Of a stretch of DNA of 64,000 nucleotides, positions 38,900-48,429 are shown piece after piece (within the stretch, counting starts at the first letter, position 1; each line of letters begins with the position of its first letter). The notes under the pieces are model-generated. The model was not told the origin of the DNA, searched no databases, and was given only the letters and a program-made list of their open reading frames with translations. Origin of the DNA: Rebecca billardiae RCC1528. Lineage: Eukaryota; Haptophyta. A program made the translations under genes and the position numbers. Location of the stretch: assembly GCA_965240325.2 (NCBI GenBank), contig OZ251224.1, positions 2,976,001 through 3,040,000 on the forward strand, given 5' to 3'.

Positions 38900-40220
38900 G
38901 TCTAACAAGTAGCGAGCGAGTCCCCACGGCTGCTCGCTCGCTCGTTCGCGTTCGTCGCTGCGGCGCCCTGGCCGGGGACGTGCGTGTCGGCGCCGCGTAC
39001 GCCGCGGTGCGCGCGCGGTGGCGGGAGCCGGCCGGCCGCTGGTCTCCCCCTCGCGCTCTGCTCTCGCCCTCGCGCTCCGCTCCGACGGCTCTCCCCGAGG
39101 CGTCGCGCGCGTCTCGGTCCGCGGTCTCGCCTCAGAGTCTCGCCAGGCCGTGCCGACGGCGCGCACACAGCGCCCCGCTGCAAAGCATGCGCGACGAGAT
39201 CGCGGCGGGGGCGGCGAGATCGCGGCGGAGGCGGCGGTCAACAGCCTGCCCGCGGGCGCGTTCGTCGCTCGAGGAGGAGCGCGCAAGGGCGAGCCGAGTC
39301 CGGAGCACGCTCACGAGCTCGTTGGCGACGCCTTGAGGATCGGAGCGCGCCCGGAGCCACGCAGCGGAGATGAGCCGGATGCGCCCGGAGTTCGCGCAGC
39401 TGAAGGGCGAGCTCGAGCACGCGAGCTCGCTCCTCGACGCCGAGCGCGAGCTCCTCCTCAACTCGGTCGACGGCGGCGCTGAGGTGCAGCAGCGTGAGGA
39501 CGAGCAGCGGACGGCCAGTGCCGAACGCTTGCATGAGACACTGCTGCCACGCGACGGCGCGGCCAGCGCGAGGAGCTGCGAGGGGAATGCGCCGCGCGCG
39601 TCGACGCGGCGATCACCGGGCTGCAGGCCTCGGCCGTCGACGCGTTGCGAACCCTCGCCGCCAGCCGCGACGAGTCCGCCGTCGAGCTGCAGCCGAGCTG
39701 CAGCCGAGCTGCGCGCGCACGGATGGGCGGCGTCACACAGACACTGATGCCAGAGACTAGAGAGGCCGTGCTGCATGCCAGCACGTGTGCGCGGAGGCGC
39801 TGTGCGCCGAGCTGGCGAAGCGCGGCGCCGAGCTCGACGCGCTGCGCGACGCGGCGACGGACGCGCTGGGCGCGCGCGGCGCCCTCGTCGCGACGCCCCG
39901 TGCAGCAGCTCGAGCAGCCAGCTGTGGAGTAGACGGCCGTCGAGGCGATCGGCGCCGGTTGAGCGCGCACGGGCTCCGAGCCTGCCGCTGGCTGGCCGCC
40001 GCCGTCTTCGAGGCCGCCGACGCGGCGGAGGAGGCGGCGGGCGAGCACGGCGGCGCGGTGAAGCAGGCGCGCACGCGCGGCGGCAGGCGCGACGCCCCGC
40101 TCGCCTCGTTCCACCCCGAGCTCCCGCTCGGTCTCGGTGCGCGGCTGCGCAGCGGCAGGCCGGGGCAGCCGCGTGGCGCGCGCTCTCGCTCTGCCGGCAC
40201 GAGGCGAGCCGGCTGAGCGA
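38900..40220 (+). pseudogene. Decayed coiled-coil protein gene
   Basis: Coiled-coil-like pieces appear in order but in different frames: ARSSLEEERARASRVRSTL (39250), SRMRPEFAQLKGELEHASSL with LLDAERELLLNSVDG (39373-39480), DAAITGLQASAVDALRTLAA (39600-39660), and CAEALCAELAKRGAELDALR with DAATDALG (39788-39870). Frame changes and stops lie between. The order suggests one long heptad-repeat protein, such as a motor tail or structural protein, broken by indels, or an intron-split gene whose junctions I cannot place. On the minus strand the long open frames are shadows. Confidence 0.35.
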
Positions 40221-40429
40221 CCAGCGGCCCGTCGTCGAGCGCATGGCGCAGCGCGAGCACCTCAAGCAGGTGCGCCCGCACGCGCGCACGCGCCGGCCCG
40301 CGCCACGGCGCCCGCTTTCCCGCGCGGCCCGGGCGGCGCGTCGGCGTCGGCGACAGTGACTCGGCCCGCCGGCCCGGTGGGCGGCAACTGAGTTGGCGGT
40401 GGCAGCTCAGGCGAACTGTTACGCATGTC

Positions 40430-41238
40430 AGACTGACAGCAGCCGACGGAGGGTGCACCGCGGGCCCCTAACTGCGTTGGTTCTACGGAAGGACCGCGGA
40501 ACGCGGTCATATTCGCGCGGACGAATCATGGCGCACGCCCCCCCCGGCCCCCGAAAGGTTTGAGCGTTGACTGGCGTGAGTCGTGTCTCGTGAGCGATAC
40601 CCCATGAGTGGGGGTCCGCGCCGAGGACGGTCGTGTCAGAGGTGCGCGCGCGCGACCACTTGTGTTGCGTCTGGGGCCAGATCTGACCCCACGTTTGCGC
40701 GCGCGGCGTGCGGGTGCGCGTGCGCACACAGTGCGGCTCCTTATGGCCGATGTGATGGCAGCTCACGCGCTGTATCCGCGCGACAAGATCGAAGAGATGT
40801 GGGAATACATGCCGCACAGCATGTGTAACTGGTTGCCGGCCGGCCATTGACGGCGATATCGACTACAACAAGCGCCGCAAGGCGACGCCGGCCAACCCGC
40901 TCGCTCGGACGGCCATCCGCTCGGTCGGCGCCGACCGGCGTCTGACCTGTCCCACTTCGAGCGGCTGGGGGACGGGGTAGTTGTATGTCAGATTAGCATA
41001 TATGCATATGGGGTATATCATCGTTGGATAGCTAGAGGACATCACCATGCGCAACTTGACTTTTTGCGCTTACTCCGGTCACGTAGTCGTATGTATTCGT
41101 CATGGTGGCGCACCGGACTGTCCGCTAACGAGAGTTAGCGTGCTCGTAACTATAAAACTTCGATATCATACTCTCACTCATCTCAGTGATCTCACTTCTC
41201 AGTCTCATAGGCAGTTTACACGGACGAGGTAGTAAGTT
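40430..41238. other. Spacer downstream of the fused pyruvyl transferase gene
   Basis: No recognised gene. A small frame ending in MADVMAAHALYPRDKIEEMW (40740-40800) reads like protein but is short and isolated. The part near 41200 should contain the 3'UTR of the minus-strand gene. Confidence 0.35.
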
Positions 41239-43608
41239 TTATAGGGAGAGAGATGGCGGCGCGGAGGCGCGGGCGAAGCGGTGCCCCTCCAACCCGAGGT
41301 TGGTGAACGGGTTGAGCGAGTAGACGAGCAGCCCAGGGTGGCGCTGCATCAGCAGCTTGCGCACGGCCTTTGTGTCCGCCTCCAGATCGACCCTCCAGAT
41401 CTCGCCGCCGAGCCACGCCGCGTACGCGTCTCGGCCCGTGACACGCGCGCCCTTGTGCGTCTTCACCGTCTGGTTCCACACGATGGCAATGCTCTGCGGC
41501 GTGTGGTACCCGCGGAAGTTGACCTCGCCGTCGAGCGCGCCGACGTCGTGCCCCGCGAGGATGATGCAGCGCGCGCCCAAGTGCGCTGCGAGGTGGATGG
41601 CGGATGTGATGGTGGAGCTGCTGACGACCAGCTGGCCTGGCGGGGGCAACGCCTGGACGCGCGAGCCGTTGCAGATCTCGGTGTGGCAGCCGTGCTCGAA
41701 TACCACCAGACGCTCGCCGAGGTATGCGTACTTGCCAGCTGCCGCGAGAAGATTGTCGTTGTTGGGCATGCCGGAAGAGCCGCGCGCGACGACGTGCGTC
41801 GTGCGCGGGCCCGCGCGCGCCACCGCCTCGGGGAAGGAGCTGCCAGCGTCGCCGATGTGCTCCTTGCGCAGCAGGTAGGTCAGGTTGGCGAAGCGGCGGT
41901 ACACCTGGTTTACGCCGACGGTGACGCGCCCCTCGAAGAAGGCGGCGTCGACGAAATCGAGCGACTTGCCGCTGCCCAGCACGTACACGTCCGCCCCCGC
42001 GTGCCGGCCGGCGAGCGCGTCCAGCGTGCGGCCGGGCGTGGCGGCGAGCGCGGCCGCCGCGTTCAGCTCGACGAGGCGCGTGCGCAGGTGCGCGCCGAAG
42101 CGGAGCATGTTGCTTGCCGTCGCCGCGGCGAGCCGGCGCTGCTCGCGTGCCGCTGCCGTGCGCAGCTGCGCGCGCTCGGCGTGCGCGCGCTCGAGCGCGG
42201 CGCTCAGCTCGGCCGCAGGCGCGGTCAGCTCGAGCGAGCGCGGCGCCGCCGCGCGCCCGGCCTCCAGCTCCTCGGGCGGAGGCGGCTCGCCGCGGCGGTG
42301 CAGCACAAGCGTGGGCACGCCCAGACCCCACGGGATCGTCGCGCCCGGCCCGCGCGTCGACACTGCCACCGCCGCCGAGCGGTAGAAGACCTCCGCCTCG
42401 GCCAGGGCCGCGTCGCGCTCGGCGGTGGGCGCGTCGACGCGCACACGCGGGAGCCGCACGACGCGGCGGAGGGGCGGGCGCACCGCGCCAAGGAGCGGCG
42501 AGTCACTCGCGCCGAGGCTCACGAAGTGCACCCTCCAGCCGGCGCCCTCCGCGTGCGCCAGCCACGCCGCCAGGTGCTCCAGCTCCACCCGATCGGCCGG
42601 ACCCAGCTCGGCGCCGTCGACGCTCACGGCGAGGATGCGTGGGCTCTCGGCACGGGGCGCGCGTGGAGGGGCGCAGGGCCGGAGCAGCTCGAGGAGCGTG
42701 GTGGCGCACGGCTGGTACCTCAGCTGCTCCCGCCACGAGATCGCTCGCCTCTTCCCCAACTTGCCGAGGGCACGTTCGTGCGCCTCGTGCGCCTGCCGCA
42801 GAGAGCGCGCGTCCGCCAGGCCAGTCGTGAGCGCGGCCGAGCGCGCGAGCGCCTGGATGGAGGCCTGCAGGGCGCGCCATTTCGGCGAGCTGGTGACGGC
42901 CAGTAGGTCCTGGTTCTCCCCACGCGCCTCGCTCCACCGCAGCCCGAAGAGGAGGAGCGGCACCCGAAGGCTTCTCAGGTGTGTGCTGTGCACACCCCAA
43001 CCCCAGCCAGTCTGCGCGTGTGCGCGCGCGTCGGCGGCCGGCCCGAAGAGATCGCCGCCGCCCACGACGATGGCGGCAGCCTCGCGATTGGCCTGCACGA
43101 TCTCATCGAGTGACGTCCGCCGCCCCGCCTGGCGCACCACCCAGCGCGGCCGCAGCCCGGTGAAGAACTCGATGGCGCGCTCGGTCGCGCGCGCCACCGC
43201 CACCTCAGCCGCAGTGCCTCCGCGCGAGACGTCGACGTAGTGCACAAAGGTGAGGTTCCGTATGTGCGGGCGCAGGGCATCGCACAGCTCTCGCCATGCC
43301 GCGAGCCCGCCCACCTCCGCGCGCTCCTCGCGCACGAGCTCGCACAGCGACGGCGGCTCTGCGTGCGCGCACGAGTGCTCAGCCCAGGCTTCGCGCGGTA
43401 GTTGCTGGGCGTGCTGCTCGTCGAGAAGCGCCAGGACCGCGTCGTCGATGTGAGAAGACTGCTTGCGCAGCCCTTCGTCGAGCGACACGCCGCGCCCGCT
43501 GCGCCCCGCACACGTCGCGAGCAGCGCCGCCACGCGGAGAAGAGCCGCGCGCCGGCCGAGCCTCGTCATCCAACTACTTCGATCGCTTGCGCAGCTTGTC
43601 CTGAGCAT
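41239..43608 (-). CDS. Bifunctional polysaccharide pyruvyl transferase-like / DUF115-GT42-like glycosyl enzyme
   Basis: Up to 789 residues; the in-frame ATG at 43569 starts a better signal peptide (RRAALLRVAALLATCAG) and may be used instead. Residues ~100-500 resemble PS_pyruv_trans: NLTFVHYVDVSRGGTAAEVA, REAAAIVVGGGDLFGPA, LLLFGLRW, and GATIPWGLGVPTLVLHRRG. Residues ~520-780 are a second domain: GADVYVLGSGKSLDFVDAAF, VGVNQVYRRF, SSSTITSAIHLAAHLGARCI and ILAGHDVGALDG. This is the Rossmann-like pattern of DUF115/MptE-like or GT42 sialyltransferase-like enzymes. The fusion implies two steps on one glycan. The conserved upstream module lies at 43620-43663. The first 605 bp, with part of the promoter, are duplicated at 44676-45280. 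Confidence 0.78.
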   Translation of the reverse strand: MLRTSCASDRSSWMTRLGRRAALLRVAALLATCAGRSGRGVSLDEGLRKQSSHIDDAVLALLDEQHAQQLPREAWAEHSCAHAEPPSLCELVREERAEVGGLAAWRELCDALRPHIRNLTFVHYVDVSRGGTAAEVAVARATERAIEFFTGLRPRWVVRQAGRRTSLDEIVQANREAAAIVVGGGDLFGPAADARAHAQTGWGWGVHSTHLRSLRVPLLLFGLRWSEARGENQDLLAVTSSPKWRALQASIQALARSAALTTGLADARSLRQAHEAHERALGKLGKRRAISWREQLRYQPCATTLLELLRPCAPPRAPRAESPRILAVSVDGAELGPADRVELEHLAAWLAHAEGAGWRVHFVSLGASDSPLLGAVRPPLRRVVRLPRVRVDAPTAERDAALAEAEVFYRSAAVAVSTRGPGATIPWGLGVPTLVLHRRGEPPPPEELEAGRAAAPRSLELTAPAAELSAALERAHAERAQLRTAAAREQRRLAAATASNMLRFGAHLRTRLVELNAAAALAATPGRTLDALAGRHAGADVYVLGSGKSLDFVDAAFFEGRVTVGVNQVYRRFANLTYLLRKEHIGDAGSSFPEAVARAGPRTTHVVARGSSGMPNNDNLLAAAGKYAYLGERLVVFEHGCHTEICNGSRVQALPPPGQLVVSSSTITSAIHLAAHLGARCIILAGHDVGALDGEVNFRGYHTPQSIAIVWNQTVKTHKGARVTGRDAYAAWLGGEIWRVDLEADTKAVRKLLMQRHPGLLVYSLNPFTNLGLEGHRFARASAPPSLSL

Positions 43609-43663
43609 ACTTTACCCAATCTCCAAATCTCGCCTGCCTGAGGCGCCCTCCCACGTCTCTTTA
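43059..43663 (-). repeat. Duplicated block A, copy 1
   Basis: 605 bp covering the first ~180 codons and upstream module of the fused gene; repeated at 44676-45280 with offset 1617 and only a few substitutions (for example CTCGATGGCG becomes CTGGATGGCG). Confidence 0.95.
43620..43663 (-). promoter_or_regulatory. Conserved upstream module of the fused gene
   Basis: On the minus strand: TAAAGAGACG, then an 11-bp diverged spacer, then CTCAGGCAGGCGAGAT, directly before the gene. It matches modules at 4257-4293, 46440-46478 and 49520-49558. The outer CAGTTTACTAAG part is absent here because block B1 begins at 43662. Confidence 0.55.
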
Positions 43664-44675
43664 TTAAACAGCGGGGGCCTGCTAGCGGCCTTTTCCCGGT
43701 GGGGCTGGTCGAACACAGCGCGTCTAGGACGCGACGGAGAAGCTTGCCAGGGCCGGCAGACCCGACGACGATGAGACGAGTTGGCCGTTCAGCGCTGACT
43801 AACGGTATCATCCGGGCTGCCGCGTCTTCGCGCGTCGCGTGTGCGATTTAGCCATTAGCCAGGTGCGGCAGCGTGGCTCTCCCAGTTCTGCAAGGCCCAC
43901 CGAGGCGCCAGCGAGGCGCGCGTCGATGCAGTCGTCGCTGCGCACGGCCGCTCGGGCACGGCGGCACGGCAACGGCACGCACCGATCACGCCGTGCGTGC
44001 GCGCGTCGGCCATCGACGCGTGATAGTCGTGCAGCAACTGCAGTCCGCACGTCGTGCGCGCTGCTGCCGCCGGACGCCCAGATGGCGCGCGACCGCGTCG
44101 GTCGCGGCGGCCTCGCGCGCCGCGCGCGGTTCGGCTCGACGCGCGGCGTGACCCTCGCGGCGCTCCGCGTTGCGCGCCTCGTCCACGCCGTTCAGCGTGC
44201 TCGCCAGCCGCGCTGCGCGAGGCACGCGTCGAGCGCTGCCGGCGTCTCGCAGTTTGGGTGCGAGGCCGCGGGCGCGCGCGCGCCGGGGCGCGTGGCCTCG
44301 TGCGGTGCACGGCGAGGCGCGCCAGGTCCGTACCGTTACCGTATTGTATAGGCGGTATGAACTGGGTAAGACGGTAGCTAAGATCGCCGCCAGATTTGTG
44401 GGAATCGCAACGACATCTCCATGCGGCGCGCGCAAAAATTAACCACATGCGCTTCGATTCCCGAGGCGTGCCCTAATTGGCGCAAAAATTAACCAAGTGC
44501 GTTCTCGATTCCCGAGGCGTGCCCAATCAAAAAACGTTTGAGGCCCCATTGTTCGTATTCCTACTCCGGTATTACTTTGCTCAGCAGTAGGTGACAACCA
44601 ATTAAAGGGGGTCGGAGCTGGGTCTCCCAGGGCTTTGTCACGAATTAAAATTGTTTAAAGCTGTGTTCACCAGAA
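43662..44675. repeat. Duplicated block B, copy 1 (1014 bp)
   Basis: Starts TATTAAACAGCGGGGG and ends GCTGTGTTCACCAGAA. Repeated at 46862-47875 with offset exactly 3200 and about two or three substitutions. No recognised protein. Near its right end a ~60-bp unit (CGCAAAAATTAACCA ... GATTCCCGAGGCGTGCC) occurs twice. It joins the truncated gene copy at its right edge. Confidence 0.92.
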
Positions 44676-45225
44676 CGCCCACGACGATGGCGGCAGCCTC
44701 GCGATTGGCCTGCACGATCTCATCGAGTGACGTCCGCCGCCCCGCCTGGCGCACCACCCAGCGCGGCCGCAGCCCGGTGAAGAACTGGATGGCGCGCTCG
44801 GTCGCGCGCGCCACCGCCGCCTCAGCCGCAGTGCCTCCGCGCGAGACGTCGACGTAGTGCACAAAGGTGAGGTTCCGTATGTGCGGGCGCAGGGCATCGC
44901 ACAGCTCTCGCCATGCCGCGAGCCCGCCCACCTCCGCGCGCTCCTCGCGCACGAGCTCGCACAGCGACGGCGGCTCTGCGTGCGCGCACGAGTGCTCAGC
45001 CCAGGCTTCGCGCGGTAGTTGCTGGGCGTGCTGCTCGTCGAGAAGCGCCAGGACCGCGTCGTCGATGTGAGAAGACTGCTTGCGCAGCCCTTCGTCGAGC
45101 GACACGCCGCGCCTGCTGCGCCCCGCACACGTCGCGAGCAGCGCCGCCACGCGGAGAAGAGCCGCGCGCCGGCCGAGCCTCGTCATCCAACTACTTCGAT
45201 CGCTTGCGCAGCTTGTCCTGAGCAT
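44676..45225 (-). pseudogene. Truncated copy of the fused pyruvyl transferase gene
   Basis: Encodes the signal peptide and the first ~180 residues, almost identical to the intact gene, through EIVQANREAAAIVVG, then breaks at the junction with block B1. The frame continues a few codons (VLVNTALNNFN) to a stop in B1. All catalytic motifs after the first are missing, so it should be inactive, but it keeps the promoter module. Confidence 0.88.
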
Positions 45226-45236
45226 ACTTTACCCAA

Positions 45237-45280
45237 TCTCCAAATCTCGCCTGCCTGAGGCGCCCTCCCACGTCTCTTTA
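45237..45280 (-). promoter_or_regulatory. Conserved upstream module of the truncated copy
   Basis: Same sequence as 43620-43663. Together with 46430-46478 on the plus strand it forms a head-to-head pair, interrupted by element C at a TA. Confidence 0.55.
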
Positions 45281-46429
45281 CAGGCTGGTCTCACCAAGAA
45301 CTTCCCGAGGCTTTGGATTTTTTTTTTCAGTCCCACTGCGTCTGCGGAAAATTCTCGATGGCGCCATTAAATCGGCCGCATCGAGAGCTCTCCGACGAGG
45401 GGTCGCACGCCTCTGTCCGCCTCGCCGTTGTCGAGATTCAAACCCCCAACCCCCTGCAAAAAATGAACGGCGCGCGATCTCGGTCCGTGCGACCCCTAGT
45501 GGTGTTGTTCACACGGTTGCCCGTACCCCAAGCCCCTCTCCTCATCCCCACCCTCGCTGTAGCACTGAAACATTGCGTCGTTGTTCTCGCCCGCAGAAGC
45601 CGCCGAGCGTTGCGGGTCAACGTGGGACCTGGCATGAGTGACAGGTGTCTTCATGTCCCACAGCGCGTCTCTCCCATGCTGTCGAGGTATGTGGGCCTCA
45701 TCGCGCTCGTTGCAACGTCCTTCCTGCGCCTCCCCACCTGTATCAGTGCCTGACGATGTTGCTTGGAGCACACTCAACCCGCCTTGCCGCCGCACTGTTC
45801 AGGGCGGAACTCCTTCGCAATGTTGAAGCGTGCGGCTGCCCTTGACAGACGTACGTAGGCTCTCGCACCCCCCGCTTCCACTGCGACAGATTCGAATACC
45901 TGCTGCGAGTGAGCCAACTGCGACGAAGTGCAATGTGCTCGTCGTGTTCGTTCGGAGCCGTTCGAGCGGCGCGCAAGTGACAAGTGCATCTGGCGAGGTC
46001 CCACCAACAGAGGCAGGGGCTTTGGCTGTAACCACAGCGATCATGGAACGGCTCGCGCGGGCGCAGTCATCAAGCAGTGCGCCATGCTCCGCCTCCGCGC
46101 GGGCCAGGTCCGCGCGTGGCCGACCTCGTGGTGATGGATGCCGCCTGGGCGTCCGAAGCGGCAGAAGCCCGCCGGACTGCGGAAACCCCGACGAAACCTC
46201 AGTTCAGCGCCACTTCAGACTGCTCGGCCCACTGTGAAAACCACTGTGACGGCGCCTCCGCGGCGGAGCGCCGGGCACGAGGTGAGCGACGCGCGCGGCT
46301 CCGCGGACAATTTTGTCGGGGACTAGACCCACGATGCGAGCGATCGTACTCAGCCGATTCCCCGTGCTCGCCCGCCGCGAGCGCGGACACGTCGGCAGCG
46401 CTCGGGAAGTTCTTGGTGAGACCAGCCTG
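45281..46429. mobile_element. TIR element C (1149 bp, 29-bp perfect TIRs, TA target)
   Basis: Ends CAGGCTGGTCTCACCAAG and its inverse match perfectly for 29 bp (45281-45309 and 46401-46429). TA lies directly on both sides (45279-45280 and 46430-46431). Minus-strand frames at 45496-46044 read partly like protein (TLHFVAVGSLAAGIRICRSG) but no transposase domain is evident. Its removal would restore a symmetrical divergent promoter. Confidence 0.85.
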
Positions 46430-46478
46430 TACAGTTTACTAAGAATAAGAGACGCACACAGCTCAGGCAGGCGAGATT
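46430..46478 (+). promoter_or_regulatory. Conserved upstream module, most complete copy
   Basis: TACAGTTTACTAAG, ATAAGAGACGCACACAG and CTCAGGCAGGCGAGATTGAC are contiguous here. It ends 25 bp before the ATG at 46503. This copy defines the consensus used for the others. Confidence 0.6.
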
Positions 46479-46502
46479 GACGCCCGCCAACTGTCACCGC
46501 CC

Positions 46503-46700
46503 ATGAAGCCGTCGCCGATGGTAGCGCCGCCGGAAAAATTCGTTCAGCCGTCCGCCTGCGAGGCCTGGATGAGGGCTGCGGCCGCCTCGCGGCGCGCCAG
46601 CGCCCGTCGTCCTCGCCCCACCGTCGTCCACAAAACGTCGTCGTCCGAACTCGCCGACTGGGCGCCGATGCGACAGCGCGCCGACAGGATGAGGATGTAG
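46503..46700 (+). CDS. Short orphan ORF behind the conserved module
   Basis: 65 residues starting MKPSPMVAPPEKFVQPS, Ala/Arg-rich, no recognised domain or clear signal peptide. Block B2 begins 161 bp after its stop. It may be a small gene, a first exon, or the remains of a gene displaced by B2. The module in front is the only reason to take it seriously. Confidence 0.3.
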   Translation: MKPSPMVAPPEKFVQPSACEAWMRAAAASRRASARRPRPTVVHKTSSSELADWAPMRQRADRMRM

Positions 46701-46861
46701 TAGGGAATGTAGAGCCCCACTGTCAGTTGGGGAAGGTGTGTATCAAGCGGCATGACTGGGGTAGCTTATCACACAGAAGGCCCGGCCCTCAGGTGATATG
46801 TGCCCCAGTGTGGCGTGTCGGCCTCAAAGCCGGCGGCAGGGTTCTGTGGCCCGGAGCAGGG

Positions 46862-47875
46862 TATTAAACAGCGGGGGCCTGCTAGCGGCCTTTTCCCGGT
46901 GGGGCTGGTCGAACACAGCGCGTCTAGGACGCGACGGAGAAGCTTGCCAGGGCCGGCAGACCCGACGACGATGAGACGAGTTGGCCGTTCAGCGCTGACT
47001 AACGGTATCATCCGGGCTGCCGCGTCTTCGCGCGTCGCGTGTGCGATTTAGCCATTAGCCAGGTGCGGCAGCGTGGCTCTCCCAGTTCTGCAAGGCCCAC
47101 CGAGGCGCCAGCGAGGCGCGCGTCGATGCAGTCGTCGCTGCGCACGGCCGCTCGGGCACGGCGGCACGGCAACGGCACGCACCGATCACGCCGTGCGTGC
47201 GCGCGTCGGCCATCGACGCGTGGTAGTCGTGCAGCAACTGCAGTCCGCACGTCGTGCGCGCTGCTGCCGCCGGACGCCCAGATGGCGCGCGACCGCGTCG
47301 GTCGCGGCGGCCTCGCGCGCCGCGCGCGGTTCGGCTCGACGCGCGGCGTGACCCTCGCGGCGCTCCGCGTTGCGCGCCTCGTCCACGCCGTTCAGCGTGC
47401 TCGCCAGCCGCGCTGCGCGAGGCACGCGTCGAGCGCTGCCGGCGTCTCGCAGTTTGGGTGCGAGGCCGCGGGCGCGCGCGCGCCGGGGCGCGTGGCCTCG
47501 TGCGGTGCACGGCGAGGCGCGCCAGGTCCGTACCGTTACCGTATTGTATAGGCGGTATGAACTGGGTAAGACGGTAGCTAAGATCGCCGCCAGATTTGTG
47601 GGAATCGCAACGACATCTCCATGCGGCGCGCGCAAAAATTAACCACATGCGCTTCGATTCCCGAGGCGTGCCCTAATTGGCGCAAAAATTAACCAAGTGC
47701 GTTCTCGATTCCCGAGGCGTGCCTAATCAAAAAACGTTTGAGGCCCCATTGTTCGTATTCCTACTCCGGTATTACTTTGCTCAGCAGTAGGTGACAACCA
47801 ATTAAAGGGGGTCGGAGCTGGGTCTCCCAGGGCTTTGTCACGAATTAAAATTGTTTAAAGCTGTGTTCACCAGAA
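46862..47875. repeat. Duplicated block B, copy 2 (1014 bp)
   Basis: Second copy of 43662-44675. Its right neighbour begins TTAGTAAACTGT, an inverted match to the AGTTTACTAA core of the upstream module. Confidence 0.92.
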
Positions 47876-47962
47876 TTAGTAAACTGTGCATACATGGTGT
47901 TTAAATCCCCCTTTATAACGGGCTCCGGGTGATCAGACTGGCGGCCGAAGCCTCCAGCCCTA

Positions 47963-48412
47963 CCCTGGCCAGGGCTCCAAGACGGTACACCGGACACCGG
48001 TAAATACCGTACCGGTGCGTACCGGTGCGTACCGGTATGCACCGCCACAAACTGCCGCGCACCGGTGAGAGTCCGGGAGGGGTCGTATGCGCCCGGACCA
48101 CAGCACCCGCGAGTACGGACTACGCGGAGCTGTCACTTGTCAGTGTCCGAGGTGGCGGAGTCACTGCTGGCACTCTCAGGCCGTGCCACTCAGGGAAGGG
48201 ACGCCGGCCGATTTCGTCCAATAATTGGGCTGTTTCTATCAGTAAATAGGCCCAAAAATTTTCGTCGCCTCGGGCCGGCGGGGCCCCGGGGGGGACACCC
48301 CCCCGGACCCCCCCGCGGTGCGCGCACCGGTGTACCGGTACACCGGCGCCTGCGGCGCCGGTGCACCGGTACGCGTACCGAGCACCGGATCTTTGAGCCC
48401 TGACCCTGGCCA
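47963..48412. mobile_element. ACCGGT-rich element with imperfect inverted ends (~450 bp)
   Basis: The ends CCCTGGCCAGGGCTCCAAGA and inverse TCTTTGAGCCCTGACCCTGG are similar. Just inside lie many ACCGGT and GTACCGGT copies on both sides (47985-48065 and 48320-48390). It could fold back at several levels. No ORF supported. Probably a MITE-like element. Confidence 0.45.
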
Positions 48413-48429
48413 GCCCGTTTACTATGTTT

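Larger units (their letters stand above)
44676..45280 (-). repeat. Duplicated block A, copy 2
   Basis: Pairs with 43059-43663 (offset 1617). The left break falls inside the coding region and the right break at CGTCTCTTTA, where TIR element C begins. Confidence 0.95.
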
